From contig NZ_JARXVF010000006.1 in assembly GCF_029892515.1 (NCBI RefSeq), forward strand, positions 186,001-250,000: a stretch of 64,000 nt of DNA, written 5' to 3'. Under the pieces are notes generated by a model that made no database searches, had not been told where the DNA came from, and saw only the letters and a program-made list of their open reading frames with translations. Shown here piece by piece: positions 24,759 through 34,624 of the stretch (within the stretch, counting starts at the first letter, position 1; every line of letters starts with the position of its first letter). The translations under genes and the position numbers were made by a program. Source of the DNA: Pseudaminobacter soli (ex Li et al. 2025). Lineage in GTDB: Bacteria > Pseudomonadota > Alphaproteobacteria > Rhizobiales > Rhizobiaceae.

Positions 24759-25933
24759 AGATCCCCTCCCTGTCGCTTGCGAGACTCACCGCCATTGTCA
24801 TCGCAGCCATGCTGCTGCTCAGCGTTGGCTTGGCCTATCTGGGCGTGAGCTGGTATTCGTCCTATTTGGAAGAGAGCATCATCGACAGCCTGTCTCCGAA
24901 TGCAGCGGCTGCCTACAAGGATATGAATGCCGGGATCGTACCGGATGCCGCTTCCCTCAGGGAACTCTTCGATCACATTAATACGCTGACGGAACCAGCC
25001 AACTTTCAGCTCTATATGTCGGTTCTGGTTTGCGGCCTCCTTTCCGCTCTGATGTGTAGCCTCATCGGCTTCTATCTTGCACGACGCATCGCACGCCCAC
25101 TCGAAGAGCTCACCTCAGCGGCGGACAGTTTGAAATCAGGTGATTTCTCTGTTCGCGTTTCGGCATCACACAAGGGCGCGCGCGAAATCTCGAGCCTGGT
25201 GGAAACTTTCAACGCACTCGCCATGAGCCTGGAGACAATGGAAGAGCGGTTGCGGTTCAACAATATGGCCGTTGCCCATGAACTGCGCACGCCACTCACC
25301 ATATTACGCGGATCGATGCAGGGTATGCTCGACGGCGTCTTCCCGATGGAACAGAAGACCGTCTCAAATCTCCTGCTTCAGGTCGAGGGCCTGACGCGGC
25401 TCGTCGAGGATTTGCGAACACTGTCTCTTGCCATCGGGCATAAGCTTGTAGTGGACCGCGACAGGCTCAATGCCGCCGAACTTGTCGAAGCGGTTCTCGC
25501 ATCCGCAAAACCCATGCTAGACGCGAGCGAATTGACGGTCGAGACGCAGTTGCGGCCGGCCTATGCTTCGGTCGATTCACAGCGCGTTCGACAAGCGCTT
25601 CTGGCACTTCTCGAAAATGCATGCCGTTACGCCGCAATCGGCGGGGTTCTTCGTTGCGAAACCGAAACGCTGCCAGACAAGAGCGTTGCAATTCGCGTGA
25701 TGGATCGCGGCCCGGGTTTTCCAGAAGACATGGATGCAATCGCAGTCAATCCGTTTTGGCGGGGCGACCCGTCACGTTCTCGCGCGACGGGAGGCACCGG
25801 ATTGGGGCTCTCGGTTGTGCAGGCAATTGCTACTGCTCATGGCGGACACTTGACCTTCAGCAACCGAAGTGATGGTGGTGCAACTGTTGCAATAGTTCTG
25901 CCGAAGCATGCGGAAGGCCGAACAGACTGTTGA
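24755..25933 (+). CDS. Membrane sensor histidine kinase
   Basis: 392 residues. Two transmembrane helices (about 11-32 and 87-108) enclose a short 55-residue periplasmic sensor; HAMP at about 109-162; phospho-acceptor His175 in AVAHELRTPLTILRG; ATP domain with N box LENACRYAA, G1 DRGPGFPE and G2 GGTGLGLSVV. BaeS/AdeS-like layout. The small periplasmic loop fits sensing of membrane-active compounds or envelope state. Partner of the preceding regulator. Confidence 0.93.
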   Translation: MKIPSLSLARLTAIVIAAMLLLSVGLAYLGVSWYSSYLEESIIDSLSPNAAAAYKDMNAGIVPDAASLRELFDHINTLTEPANFQLYMSVLVCGLLSALMCSLIGFYLARRIARPLEELTSAADSLKSGDFSVRVSASHKGAREISSLVETFNALAMSLETMEERLRFNNMAVAHELRTPLTILRGSMQGMLDGVFPMEQKTVSNLLLQVEGLTRLVEDLRTLSLAIGHKLVVDRDRLNAAELVEAVLASAKPMLDASELTVETQLRPAYASVDSQRVRQALLALLENACRYAAIGGVLRCETETLPDKSVAIRVMDRGPGFPEDMDAIAVNPFWRGDPSRSRATGGTGLGLSVVQAIATAHGGHLTFSNRSDGGATVAIVLPKHAEGRTDC

Positions 25934-26008
25934 AGAGGCATCCCACCCGTCTTTGAAACGCATGCGTCCACGACGTCAGGTCAAGAAAACCACAGTCGAA
26001 GCATGGCA

Positions 26009-26641
26009 TCAGCCGTTGGGGAAGCTGCCCGGGAATGCCTCACGCAAGAGGGTCATGGCCGTCTTGTGCAACGCGTCGGAACGGACGGTATCGGGATTGA
26101 GTGTGTCCCAGTACCAGGCACCCTGCACCAGATAGTTGAGCCCCTCGGCCAGCGTTTCTACATCGACATCCTTGTAGCCACCTTCCCGCGCCACTTCGGC
26201 GAGGAAACCTCGCGTCTGGGCCAGGTATTCACGATCGCTGGGCAGACTGATCATTCGGTCCAGTTGCACTGTCTGGCGGTCGCTGCTGAATAGCACCCAG
26301 ACGGCTACCCAATCTGGATGCTGTTGCCTGAAATGGAGCGCACAGTCGATGGCAGTGACTATTCGCTCCGACGCCGTCAGCCCGGGCAGAAGCACCGTCT
26401 CCTGCCAAAGCCGTTCAAACTGATCATTTAGATACTCAAGAACTGCACGAAAGAGCTTCTCCTTCGTGCCGAAGTGAAACACGACAAGGGCATTGGAGGA
26501 CCCGATGTGCTCGGCGATCCGCTGCATGGTGACGCTAGCTATGCCCTCTTCGGCTATCAATCGGATCGTCGTGTCGATAATTCGTTGCGTGGTGGCCAAA
26601 CCGCGCAGGTGGCGACGATCCGTTTTTCCAGCTTTGGTCAT
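26009..26641 (-). CDS. TetR-family transcriptional regulator
   Basis: 210 residues from ATG 26641. A TTG at 26806, directly after the amidase stop, would add a 55-residue Ser/Thr/Lys-rich extension; I prefer the ATG because TetR proteins start about ten residues before the helix-turn-helix. The HTH is IIDTTIRLIAEEGIASVTMQ, RIAEHIGSSNALVVFHFG. The C-terminal text (HFRQQHPDWVAVWVLF, YLVQGAWYWDTLNPD) recalls BetI-type sensors. Last gene of the polyamine-importer/amidase set, hence a likely local repressor. Confidence 0.8.
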   Translation of the reverse strand: MTKAGKTDRRHLRGLATTQRIIDTTIRLIAEEGIASVTMQRIAEHIGSSNALVVFHFGTKEKLFRAVLEYLNDQFERLWQETVLLPGLTASERIVTAIDCALHFRQQHPDWVAVWVLFSSDRQTVQLDRMISLPSDREYLAQTRGFLAEVAREGGYKDVDVETLAEGLNYLVQGAWYWDTLNPDTVRSDALHKTAMTLLREAFPGSFPNG

Positions 26642-26806
26642 CGGCGCGGAAGCGGCGACCTTCTGCTCCTTCGTCTGTTTGGTGGTAGAGGGTTTCGCTG
26701 TCTTCAACGCGCTGCTCCCAGATTGCCGGGCAGTCCGGCACTCTTTCGCTCTTATCGACAGATGACCAGCGATGGTCAACGGCGCACTCGCCGTTGACCG
26801 GTTCAA

Positions 26807-28234
26807 TTAGAGGGTTGGGCGGTTGGCCGCGTCGCGGTACCAGGAACCCTGCGCGGTTTCGAAAGCGAGACCCGCTCGGAATACATCCGCATCGCGATAG
26901 GTGCGCCCGACGATCTGGATGCCGGTCGGCACACCGTTGCGGGCACGTCCCGAGGGCACCGAAAGAACGGGGCAGCGGCTCATCATGTTGAAGGGCGTCG
27001 TCATCGCCCAACCGAGCATGGGATTGACTTGCTTGCCGTTGATCTCGACCGATCCGGTGGAATGATCGAAGTCGGCCGGCACGGCAGGCAGAGCATTGGT
27101 TGGGCAGATCAAGACGTCATATCGCTCCAGGATGGGTCCCAGCGTCAGATACATGTCGTCGATAACCTCGAGGCTTTTCACGAAATCCAATGCCTTCGAC
27201 TTGCCACCGCGCACCGCGAACTGCCGGGCGTAGGTGGTCATCTTGTCGCCATGCTCCTTTAGGAGGCCTGACAGATAAGCCCCGAAAATGTGGTCCAGGT
27301 AGCCCAGACCCGCATCGAGGATGTGAGGCTTCCAGCCCAGGTCGACTTCTTCCACCGTGGCGCCGAGCGAACGGAATACATCAAGCGCCGCAAGCGTGTT
27401 TTTCTGTACCTCGGGATCGACCTCGAAGAATCCGAGATCCATGGAGAAGGCGATTTTCCAGCCCTTGATCGGCTTGTACTCGAGTGGCAGGCGCAGCTTG
27501 GGTCGCAGCGTCGCAATGTCGTATGGGCTTGGGCCACTCATCACATTCTGAAGTAGGATCGCGTCTGTGACCGTCCGTGCCATCGGGCCCGTGTGGCAGA
27601 AGAAGTCCAGGTTGAACGGCGCATCGTCGGGATTGCGGCCATAGGGTGGCTTGTAGCCGACCACGCCGCAGGCCGCCGCCGGAATCCGGATCGACCCGCC
27701 GATGTCGGACCCGGTCGCGAGCGACGATGTTCCCGATCCCAGCGAGGCGCCTGCCCCACCCGACGAGCCGCCGCAGGTGAATTCAGGGTTCCATGGGTTG
27801 CGCGTTACACCCCAAAGACGCGACCAGGTGGTTCCCGCACAGCAGTACTCAGGCGTGGCGGTCCGTGCATGAACGATGCCGCCGGCTGCCATGATGCGCG
27901 CGTTCATCGTCGAGGTTCTGTCGGCGACATGGTCCTTGTGGATTAGCGAACCAATCGAGGTCGGCTTGCCCTTGATCTCGCTTTCGTCCTTGATGCCGAC
28001 GGGCAGGCCTTCAAGCGCACCGGTCCTGGCACCCCTGGCATACTTTGCTTCTGCCCGTTTCGCCCGATCCATGGCTTCGTCAAAATGGGTATAGGTCAGG
28101 GCGTTGACCGGCGCTTTCACCGTCTCGGCACGACGGATCGTCGCTTCCATGAGCTCAACCGGAGAAAGCTCACGTTTGCGGAAACGGCCCAGCGCCTCGT
28201 GTGCAGGCATGTAACAGAGTTCAAGATCACTCAT
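26807..28234 (-). CDS. Amidase signature-family enzyme
   Basis: 475 residues from ATG 28234 (CGGAG seven bases upstream). The Ser-cisSer-Lys triad is intact: Lys82 in LPVGIKDESE, Ser157 in TCGGSSGGAGASL and Ser181 in GSDIGGSIRIPA. It hydrolyses carboxamides to acid and ammonia or amine in the cytosol. It follows a PotD-like binding protein by 104 bases, so the substrate is probably an imported amide or acyl-amine. GatA is excluded by context and the lack of gatB/gatC. Confidence 0.88.
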   Translation of the reverse strand: MSDLELCYMPAHEALGRFRKRELSPVELMEATIRRAETVKAPVNALTYTHFDEAMDRAKRAEAKYARGARTGALEGLPVGIKDESEIKGKPTSIGSLIHKDHVADRTSTMNARIMAAGGIVHARTATPEYCCAGTTWSRLWGVTRNPWNPEFTCGGSSGGAGASLGSGTSSLATGSDIGGSIRIPAAACGVVGYKPPYGRNPDDAPFNLDFFCHTGPMARTVTDAILLQNVMSGPSPYDIATLRPKLRLPLEYKPIKGWKIAFSMDLGFFEVDPEVQKNTLAALDVFRSLGATVEEVDLGWKPHILDAGLGYLDHIFGAYLSGLLKEHGDKMTTYARQFAVRGGKSKALDFVKSLEVIDDMYLTLGPILERYDVLICPTNALPAVPADFDHSTGSVEINGKQVNPMLGWAMTTPFNMMSRCPVLSVPSGRARNGVPTGIQIVGRTYRDADVFRAGLAFETAQGSWYRDAANRPTL

Positions 28235-28338
28235 TGATGGCTCCGAACTAGAGAAGGAAGATTGCTCCGGCCGACCCAACTCGTGACACTTCTCATTGGA
28301 AGCCAGTGTCGTGCGGAAAGTCAGCCGGATATCCAGGG

Positions 28339-29370
28339 TCACTTGAGGACTTCGGTCCAGATTTTCGTATACATTTCATTCACTTCCGGCGGGCAGGCCG
28401 GCGTGAACTTGCCCTTGTCGAGGAACTTGGCTGGGACCACAATTTCCGGCGCGTTCTTCATCTCTTCGGGCATGAATTTCTCGGAGCCGGCAATGCCGTT
28501 GGCGTAGCGCGCATAGGCCGAGATCATCGCCGCGTTCTCCGGATCCATGACGAAGTTTTGGAACAGCTTCGCATTCTCGACGTGCGGAGCAGTCTTCAGC
28601 ACCGCGACGTTGTCCATCCAGATCGGATAGCCTTCCTTCGGATAGCCATAGACGAAATGCGAATTGGCCAGGCGTACGCGCATCGATGCGCCGCCCCAGT
28701 TGACGCCTGCATCAAAATCGCCGGCGGTGTATTTTTCGATGCTGGGGTAATCCAGCGCCAGCCAGGTGGGTCTGGCTGCAACCAGCCGGTCGCGGACCTT
28801 GCGCAGAATAGTCTTGTCGCTGGTGCAGGCTTCGCCGCCTTCGTAGTAGATGGCGAGCGTCAGGATATCGCCCATCTCAGGCACCACACTTAGCTTGCCC
28901 TTGAGTTCAGCAGGCGGATCGAGGAAGATCGCCGAGGTGTTGGGATCGCCGGAATAGACCGACGTGTTCACCAGCATGCCGGTCGTTCCCCATTGCCACG
29001 GCACTGTGTAGTGGCGGCCGGGATCGAAATCCACATTGACCCAACGCGGGTCGACATTCTTGAAATTCTCCATCTGGTCGGGGCGGGTTTCCAGCAGAAG
29101 CCCCTCATCGATCCAGATCTTTACGAAGGTCGAGGTCGGCACGACGATGTCGAAATCATTGCCACCCTGGCGGGCCTTGGCGAGCGCGGTATCGTTGGAA
29201 TCAAAGTCCGTGATCGTCACCTTGACGTTGTATTTCTCCTCGAATTTCTTGATCAGATCGGGGCTCGTGTAATTGCCCCAGTTGAAGATGTTCAGAACAC
29301 CTTCGGCATTGGCAGTTCCAATATGCAAGAACGCGAAGATCGATGCAGCGGCAGTAACAAGCAATCGCAT
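28339..29370 (-). CDS. Polyamine-type ABC transporter substrate-binding protein (PotD/PotF family)
   Basis: 343 residues. Signal peptide MRLLVTAAASIFAFLHIGTANA, then EGVLNIFNWGNYTSPDLIKKFEEKY, the family start. DFDSNDTALAKARQGGNDFDIVVP, VPWQWGTTGMLVNTS and FQNFVMDPENAAMISAYARYANG are PotD/F landmarks. Periplasmic; partner of the three genes upstream. Spermidine/putrescine-like or other cationic amine ligand is inferred from family; the neighbouring amidase suggests an amide. Confidence 0.9.
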   Translation of the reverse strand: MRLLVTAAASIFAFLHIGTANAEGVLNIFNWGNYTSPDLIKKFEEKYNVKVTITDFDSNDTALAKARQGGNDFDIVVPTSTFVKIWIDEGLLLETRPDQMENFKNVDPRWVNVDFDPGRHYTVPWQWGTTGMLVNTSVYSGDPNTSAIFLDPPAELKGKLSVVPEMGDILTLAIYYEGGEACTSDKTILRKVRDRLVAARPTWLALDYPSIEKYTAGDFDAGVNWGGASMRVRLANSHFVYGYPKEGYPIWMDNVAVLKTAPHVENAKLFQNFVMDPENAAMISAYARYANGIAGSEKFMPEEMKNAPEIVVPAKFLDKGKFTPACPPEVNEMYTKIWTEVLK

Positions 29371-29396
29371 GGGAAACTCCGGTTGGTTGAGGCAGG

Positions 29397-30197
29397 TCAG
29401 TCCTTCTTGCGGCTGAGGAAGAAGAAGAGGGTGACGACGGCGATCGAAAGCGCCAGAAACATCGTCGAAATGGCGTTCATCTCGGGCGTTACGGTCCGTC
29501 GCAACTGGCCGAGCATGTAGGTGGGCAGCGTTTCCTGCCCTGCCGATTTGATGAATTCAGTGATCACCACATCGTCGAGGGAGACGACGAAAGCGAGCAT
29601 GAAGCCGGCAAGGATCGCAGGCCACAGAAGCGGGAAGGTCACGCGGCAAAAGACCTTCCAAGGAGTGGCGTAGAGGTCGGCGGCGGCCCGTTCGAGGGAA
29701 AGATCCATCGTCTCCAGCCGCGCGCGGATCGGCAGGAAGGCGAAGGGAATGCAGAACGCGATGTGGGCGGCGATGAGGTAGCCAATCCCCGTGTAACCGG
29801 TCCACACCTTGACCCGCGAAAAGACCACAAGCAGGGCCACTGCGGTGACGATCTCGGGCACCATGAGCGGCTGGTTGATGAACGCGACCTTGAAGGCGAG
29901 CCCGCGGTAGGACGCGGTGCGGGTGGTGGCGAGAGCCGCCATGGTGGCGGCAATGGTCGCGACAAACGCGGCAATCGGGGCTACGGTCAGAGACCTGAGT
30001 GTTGCTTCGATGACGCTTTCGTTGTTCCAGGCCGTCACGAACCATCGCAACGACAGACCCTCGATCGCACCTACCGTGGTTCCGGCGTTGAAGGCGAATA
30101 CCACCATCGTGCCGATCGGGAGATAGAGCAGAACAAAGCAGAGGAGCGCAATTGTCGTAAATCCCCGTTGCCGCCTTACCGAATGCCGCCTAGCCAT
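29397..30197 (-). CDS. Polyamine-type ABC transporter permease (PotC-like)
   Basis: 266 residues from ATG 30197, which overlaps the PotB stop by eight bases; an ORF extension to 30239 lies inside potB. Six helices; EAA loop ERAAADLYATPWKVFCRVTF; the C-terminal LDDVVITEFIKSAGQETLPTY is diagnostic of PotC/PotI. Confidence 0.9.
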   Translation of the reverse strand: MARRHSVRRQRGFTTIALLCFVLLYLPIGTMVVFAFNAGTTVGAIEGLSLRWFVTAWNNESVIEATLRSLTVAPIAAFVATIAATMAALATTRTASYRGLAFKVAFINQPLMVPEIVTAVALLVVFSRVKVWTGYTGIGYLIAAHIAFCIPFAFLPIRARLETMDLSLERAAADLYATPWKVFCRVTFPLLWPAILAGFMLAFVVSLDDVVITEFIKSAGQETLPTYMLGQLRRTVTPEMNAISTMFLALSIAVVTLFFFLSRKKD

Positions 30198-31116
30198 GCT
30201 GCCCGCTCCCGGATTTCGACGCTGCGCGCACATAGACAAGGAGGGCCAGCATGACGCCGCCGGTCAGCGTTATGGAAAGCGCCGATCCCAGCGGCCAGTT
30301 GCGCCCCTGGCCAAACTGGAGCTCTATCAGGTTGCCGAGCATCAGGTTCCTGCCGCCGCCCAGCAGCCGTGGCGTCACATAGGCCCCGAGCGACGGTATG
30401 AAGACCAGGATCGATCCGGCAATGATGCCCGGCCGCATCATTGGGATGATGATCCGTCGCAATACATTGAAATTGCTGGCGTAAAGATCAGCCGCCGCCT
30501 CGGCGAACCGAAAATCGAATCTCTCGATGCTTGCGTAAAGCGGCAGGACCATCAGCGGCAGATAGACATAGGCCATGCCCAGGAAGATGCCGACGTCGGT
30601 GAACATGATCTGAAGCGGCCGCTTTATTACGCCGAGCTGCAGCAGCGCGCTATTCACTACCCCTTCATTGCGGAACACTTCCTGTATCGCGAAAGTGCGG
30701 ATGAGCAGGTTGGTCCAGAATGGGAGGGTGACCAGGAACAACCAGAAATCCCGCCAACGCCGGTCGCGGGTCGCGATGAAGTAGGCCGTGGGAAAGCCCA
30801 GGAGCAGCGTCACGAGCGTGGTGATCAACGACAGTTTCACCGAACGCCATAGGATTATCAGATGTGCGTCGGCGAGTTTCAGCGTGTCATCGAAGACGTC
30901 GCGTTCGAAGATGACGCTGAACCAGCCGTCCAGCGAGAATTGCCAGTACTTCACGTCACCGTAGTCGCCCTTGACCATGAAGGAATAGAGCACGACCACG
31001 ACAAGCGGCCCGATCGCTGCGAGCAGCACAATCAGCAGGGCCGGAGTGGCAAGCCACCAGCGGTTTCGGACATCCGTGCGCGCAGCGGCAGTGGCGATCT
31101 CGGAAGCTGTCGCCAT
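30190..31116 (-). CDS. Polyamine-type ABC transporter permease (PotB-like)
   Basis: 308 residues. Six helices; EAA loop EAAADLYASNFNVLRRIIIP; text LPFWTNLLIRTFAIQEVF and PSLGAYVTPRLLGG typical of PotB/PotH. Starts 2 bases after the ATPase stop. Confidence 0.9.
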   Translation of the reverse strand: MATASEIATAAARTDVRNRWWLATPALLIVLLAAIGPLVVVVLYSFMVKGDYGDVKYWQFSLDGWFSVIFERDVFDDTLKLADAHLIILWRSVKLSLITTLVTLLLGFPTAYFIATRDRRWRDFWLFLVTLPFWTNLLIRTFAIQEVFRNEGVVNSALLQLGVIKRPLQIMFTDVGIFLGMAYVYLPLMVLPLYASIERFDFRFAEAAADLYASNFNVLRRIIIPMMRPGIIAGSILVFIPSLGAYVTPRLLGGGRNLMLGNLIELQFGQGRNWPLGSALSITLTGGVMLALLVYVRAASKSGSGQHG

Positions 31117-31118
31117 GG

Positions 31119-32204
31119 TCAGTTCCTCAGGATCTGAGCAGCGGCCAAGTCGATAGCCACTCCGACCGGTGCGCCGGTCACAAGGGCTGCGTCCTGCAAT
31201 GCGCTGTTCTGGCGGCGCACCACGAACCGGTCGCCATGGGAAAGTCGTACGTGCAGATGGGTGTCTGTGCCGAAGTAAACAATGCTTTCCAGCGTGCCGC
31301 TCAGAGGTGATGGTCGTCCGTCGGCGTGGATCTCGGCATGCTCGGGACGGACGATGACAGTCACCCTGCCCTGCTGTGGCGCAAAGTGAGGCAGCCGCGC
31401 CACTATATCGACGCCCGACGCCAGCCTAACCAGTGCGCGATCCTTGGCGGCGGTAACAATCTCGCCACTCAGGAAATTTGCTTCGCCGATGAAGTCGGCG
31501 ACGAACCGGTCGCCGGGGCTGTCATAGATCTCGCGTGGGGTACCTACTTGCAGGACCCGACCTCCGGAAAGGACCGCAATGCGGTCCGACATGGTCAGTG
31601 CTTCTTCCTGGTCGTGGGTAACGAAAATAAAGGTAATGCCGGTTTCGAGCTGAAGACGTTTCAGTTCGATCTGCATTTCCTTGCGCAACTTGTAGTCCAG
31701 GGCGCTGAGCGGCTCGTCCAGAAGCAGCACCTTGGGCGCCGGGGCCAGCGCGCGGGCCAGAGCCACGCGCTGCTGCTGGCCGCCGGAAATCTCGGTTGTC
31801 CTCCTGTGCCTCAGGTCCTCCATCCGCACGAGTCGCAGCATGTTCTCGACACGTGCCGCGATCTCCGCCTTCGGCTTGCCCAGCATCTCAAGACCAAAGC
31901 CTATGTTCTGGCTGACCGTCAGGTGCGGGAACAGCGCATAGTTCTGGAACACTGTGTTGATCGGCCGCTGATAGGGCGGCAGCGTCGCAATGTCCTTGCC
32001 GTGCAGTTGGATTGTGCCGGCTGTCGGATATTCGAAGCCGGCTATCAGCCGCAGAAGCGTGGTCTTGCCACAGCCCGACGGACCGAGAAGCGTGAAGAAC
32101 TCGTTTTTGCGGATTGATATGGAAACGCCGTCCAAGGCCTTGAATGCGTCCCCGAATACCTTGGTGACCTGACGGATTTCGACTGCGGACTTTTCCTCTG
32201 GCAA
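31119..32204 (-). CDS. Polyamine-type ABC transporter ATP-binding protein (PotA-like)
   Basis: 361 residues. Walker A GPSGCGKT at 41-48, signature ISGGQQQR at 139-146, Walker B VLLLDEP at 159-165, followed by the TOBE domain (from about 270: [14 protein letters not shown]). First gene of a six-gene leftward operon: ATPase, two permeases, binding protein, amidase, TetR regulator. A possible operator lies 77-94 bases upstream. Confidence 0.92.
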   Translation of the reverse strand: MPEEKSAVEIRQVTKVFGDAFKALDGVSISIRKNEFFTLLGPSGCGKTTLLRLIAGFEYPTAGTIQLHGKDIATLPPYQRPINTVFQNYALFPHLTVSQNIGFGLEMLGKPKAEIAARVENMLRLVRMEDLRHRRTTEISGGQQQRVALARALAPAPKVLLLDEPLSALDYKLRKEMQIELKRLQLETGITFIFVTHDQEEALTMSDRIAVLSGGRVLQVGTPREIYDSPGDRFVADFIGEANFLSGEIVTAAKDRALVRLASGVDIVARLPHFAPQQGRVTVIVRPEHAEIHADGRPSPLSGTLESIVYFGTDTHLHVRLSHGDRFVVRRQNSALQDAALVTGAPVGVAIDLAAAQILRN

Positions 32205-32738
32205 AGCGCGTGTCCCCCCTGCTGAGCCAATGCCGCCGGCTGACCCGGCAGTTTATGTCCTGTTAGGATCAACGTAAAAGTGACTTACTATTTAGTCAAT
32301 TAGTTTTGTCTCTTTGATCTGACCGTCTCGTGGAAGCACTTAAGTTCATGAGGGGTGGCGCCTGCGCGCGATGGTCTACGGCGAGGTTGAGATCCGCAAA
32401 AACCCGCCTTGGCTTTGCCGAGCGAGCGAACTCGGCCTGTTCGAGCTGGGCATAAACGTGGAGCGGACAAACGCAAACGGCATGCGAGGCGCGTGTCGTT
32501 GTCAGCCATGCGCCCCGATGTGAGCTTTCTGCAGGCTGTCCATTCGGACCTGAGCGGGAGACTGACGCCACGAAGCTTCAGTCATTCGCCGGGCCCGATT
32601 GAACCTGGCGAACTCATTCACCTCGACATCAAGACGCTCGGTCGCCCCGAGCGCACCGGCCACCGTCGGTGATAGACCGGGCCAGCCCAACGGCCGCGGC
32701 AAACCGTCTGCTCTTAATTCGACAGCAAACGGCTTCGT
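32205..32738. other. Intergenic region upstream of the polyamine-importer operon
   Basis: 534 bases between two leftward genes. The 100 bases next to potA are AT-rich and hold an inverted repeat (32281-32298). The remainder has short open frames on both strands without recognisable similarity or ribosome-binding sites. Confidence 0.4.
32281..32298. promoter_or_regulatory. Inverted repeat, possible TetR-family operator
   Basis: TGACTTACTATTTAGTCA: arms TGACT/AGTCA with one mismatch then further symmetry around an 8-base centre. It lies in the promoter region of the importer operon, whose last gene encodes a TetR regulator. No second copy was found in the window. Confidence 0.4.
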
Positions 32739-34418
32739 CTATTGGGCCGCAAGCGAGAGCCCAACATTTCGGCGCATGAACGGTCCGTGCGGGATTTCAG
32801 GCGGGTCGAAACTCTCGGCGGCCGCACGATCCCATCGGCTGTACCAGTCGGCGAGCTCCGGGATTTCCTCCTCTCCCGAAACAAGGAAGCCCTCGGGCAG
32901 GTAAGGATAGGCCTCGTTCCCGTCGAGAAACTCATTGTCCTTCTGTCGAAACATGAAGTGGTACGGCATGAAATTGCGCGGATCGCTCAACCCTGCTGCG
33001 CCGGCGATCTCGCCCAGTGCCTTCATGGTATTGCGATGGAACCGTGCAACGCGATCGCTCTTGTCACCAACGTCGATCGCGCGCTGACGCGCCGGGTCCT
33101 GGGTCGCAATCCCGACCGGGCATTTGTTGGTATGGCATGACTGTGCCTGAATGCACCCGATCGCAAACATGAAGCCGCGCGCCGAGTTGCACCAATCAGC
33201 ACCAAGAGCCAGGGTGCGAGCAATATCAAATGCAGAGATAATCTTGCCCGCCGCGCCGATCCTGACTTCATCGCGGATGCCGGCGCCACGCAATGCATTG
33301 TGAACAAAGGTCAGGCCCTCCAGCATCGGCATGCCGACACGGTTGGCAAATTCAACGGGTGCTGCTCCGGTCCCGCCTTCGGCCCCATCGACAACGATGA
33401 AGTCAGGAATGATGCCCGTCTTCAACATTGCCTTGACCATGCTCATGAACTCTCGGCGATGGCCGATACAGAGCTTGAAGCCGACAGGTTTACCCCCCGA
33501 CAGCTCACGCAGCTGGCCGATGAATTCCATCAGTCCGATGGGAGTAGAGAACGTACTGTGCGCCGCAGGAGACACGCAGTCGATCCCCATCGGGATACCG
33601 CGCGCCTGAGCAATTTCGGGCGAGATCTTTGATGCAGGGAGCATGCCGCCATGACCTGGCTTTGCACCCTGGCTCAGCTTCACCTCGATCATCCTGATCT
33701 GCGGATCGGCGGCAAGCTCTGCAAACTTCTCTGGCGAGAAGCTGCCATCATCGTTGCGGCAGCCAAAATAGCCGGATGCGATCTGATAGATCAGGTCGCC
33801 CCCGCTTTGGCGATGATAACGGCTGATGCCCCCTTCGCCCGTGTCATGGGCAAACCCACCCTTCTTCGCACCAGTGTTCAGCGCGAGGATGGCATTTGCA
33901 GACAGCGAGCCAAAGCTCATCGCCGAGATGTTGTAGAGGCTGGCATCATAGGGCTGCTTGCACGCAGAACCTCCGATGCGGACGCGGAAATCGGTATTCT
34001 TGATAACGACGGGCGTAGCGGAGTGGGTCAGCCATGCATAGCCGGAACCATAGACGTTCTCGATCGTGCCAAATGGCCGCTTGTCTTCGACGCCTTTTGC
34101 CCGCTGGTAGACAAGTCCACGGTCCTGACGGCTGAACGGCTCGGCGTCGCGATCGCCCTCGATGAGATATTGTCGTATCTCGGGACGAAAGCTCTCCACA
34201 ATGAAGCGCAAATGACCGATGACCGGATAGTTGCGCAAAATGGAATGCCGGCGCTGCACAAGATCGTAAATGCCCAGTGCAACCAGCGCTCCAGAAATCA
34301 CTGCAACCGGCAGAAGCCAGGCGCTGTAGAGCAGCGCTCCGGCAGCAGCGAGAAGCGTGATGAGCGCAGCACCGGCGAACACCAAGTAGCGCTGATATAT
34401 GACCATCGTTGCCACCAC
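32739..34418 (-). CDS. FMN-binding glutamate-synthase-like protein with membrane N-terminus
   Basis: 559 residues. Two N-terminal membrane helices (about 8-28 and 30-50) precede a GltB central-type FMN barrel: SFGSLSANAILALN, KLSQGAKPGHGGMLPASKI, FIVVDGAEGGTGAAP and ADWCNSARGFMFAIGC. The cysteine cluster CIQAQSCHTNKCPVG matches the 3Fe-4S site of glutamate synthase. Without a glutaminase domain it may use ammonia or another amide donor, or be a distinct oxidoreductase; related stand-alone proteins occur widely with no assigned role. Similar GltB-like parts occur in N-methylglutamate synthase, but no partner subunits are near. Confidence 0.85.
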   Translation of the reverse strand: MVATMVIYQRYLVFAGAALITLLAAAGALLYSAWLLPVAVISGALVALGIYDLVQRRHSILRNYPVIGHLRFIVESFRPEIRQYLIEGDRDAEPFSRQDRGLVYQRAKGVEDKRPFGTIENVYGSGYAWLTHSATPVVIKNTDFRVRIGGSACKQPYDASLYNISAMSFGSLSANAILALNTGAKKGGFAHDTGEGGISRYHRQSGGDLIYQIASGYFGCRNDDGSFSPEKFAELAADPQIRMIEVKLSQGAKPGHGGMLPASKISPEIAQARGIPMGIDCVSPAAHSTFSTPIGLMEFIGQLRELSGGKPVGFKLCIGHRREFMSMVKAMLKTGIIPDFIVVDGAEGGTGAAPVEFANRVGMPMLEGLTFVHNALRGAGIRDEVRIGAAGKIISAFDIARTLALGADWCNSARGFMFAIGCIQAQSCHTNKCPVGIATQDPARQRAIDVGDKSDRVARFHRNTMKALGEIAGAAGLSDPRNFMPYHFMFRQKDNEFLDGNEAYPYLPEGFLVSGEEEIPELADWYSRWDRAAAESFDPPEIPHGPFMRRNVGLSLAAQ

Positions 34419-34624
34419 CGATCATGGGCAGGAAGGGTTGATTAGAACCCGGTTGGAGTCGGCGGACTGTTAGTGCATTGCCTCGCGGAAGGCCAGCGCC
34501 GAATGCTGCCTCGCAGTACGCGACCATTGCGGAGATCGACGGTGACCACCCCACATACCCGCAACGCGGCATAATTTTCATGAATCGCGCAACCTTGGCG
34601 TGCGTGCTGGAACGGTTCTCCCTT

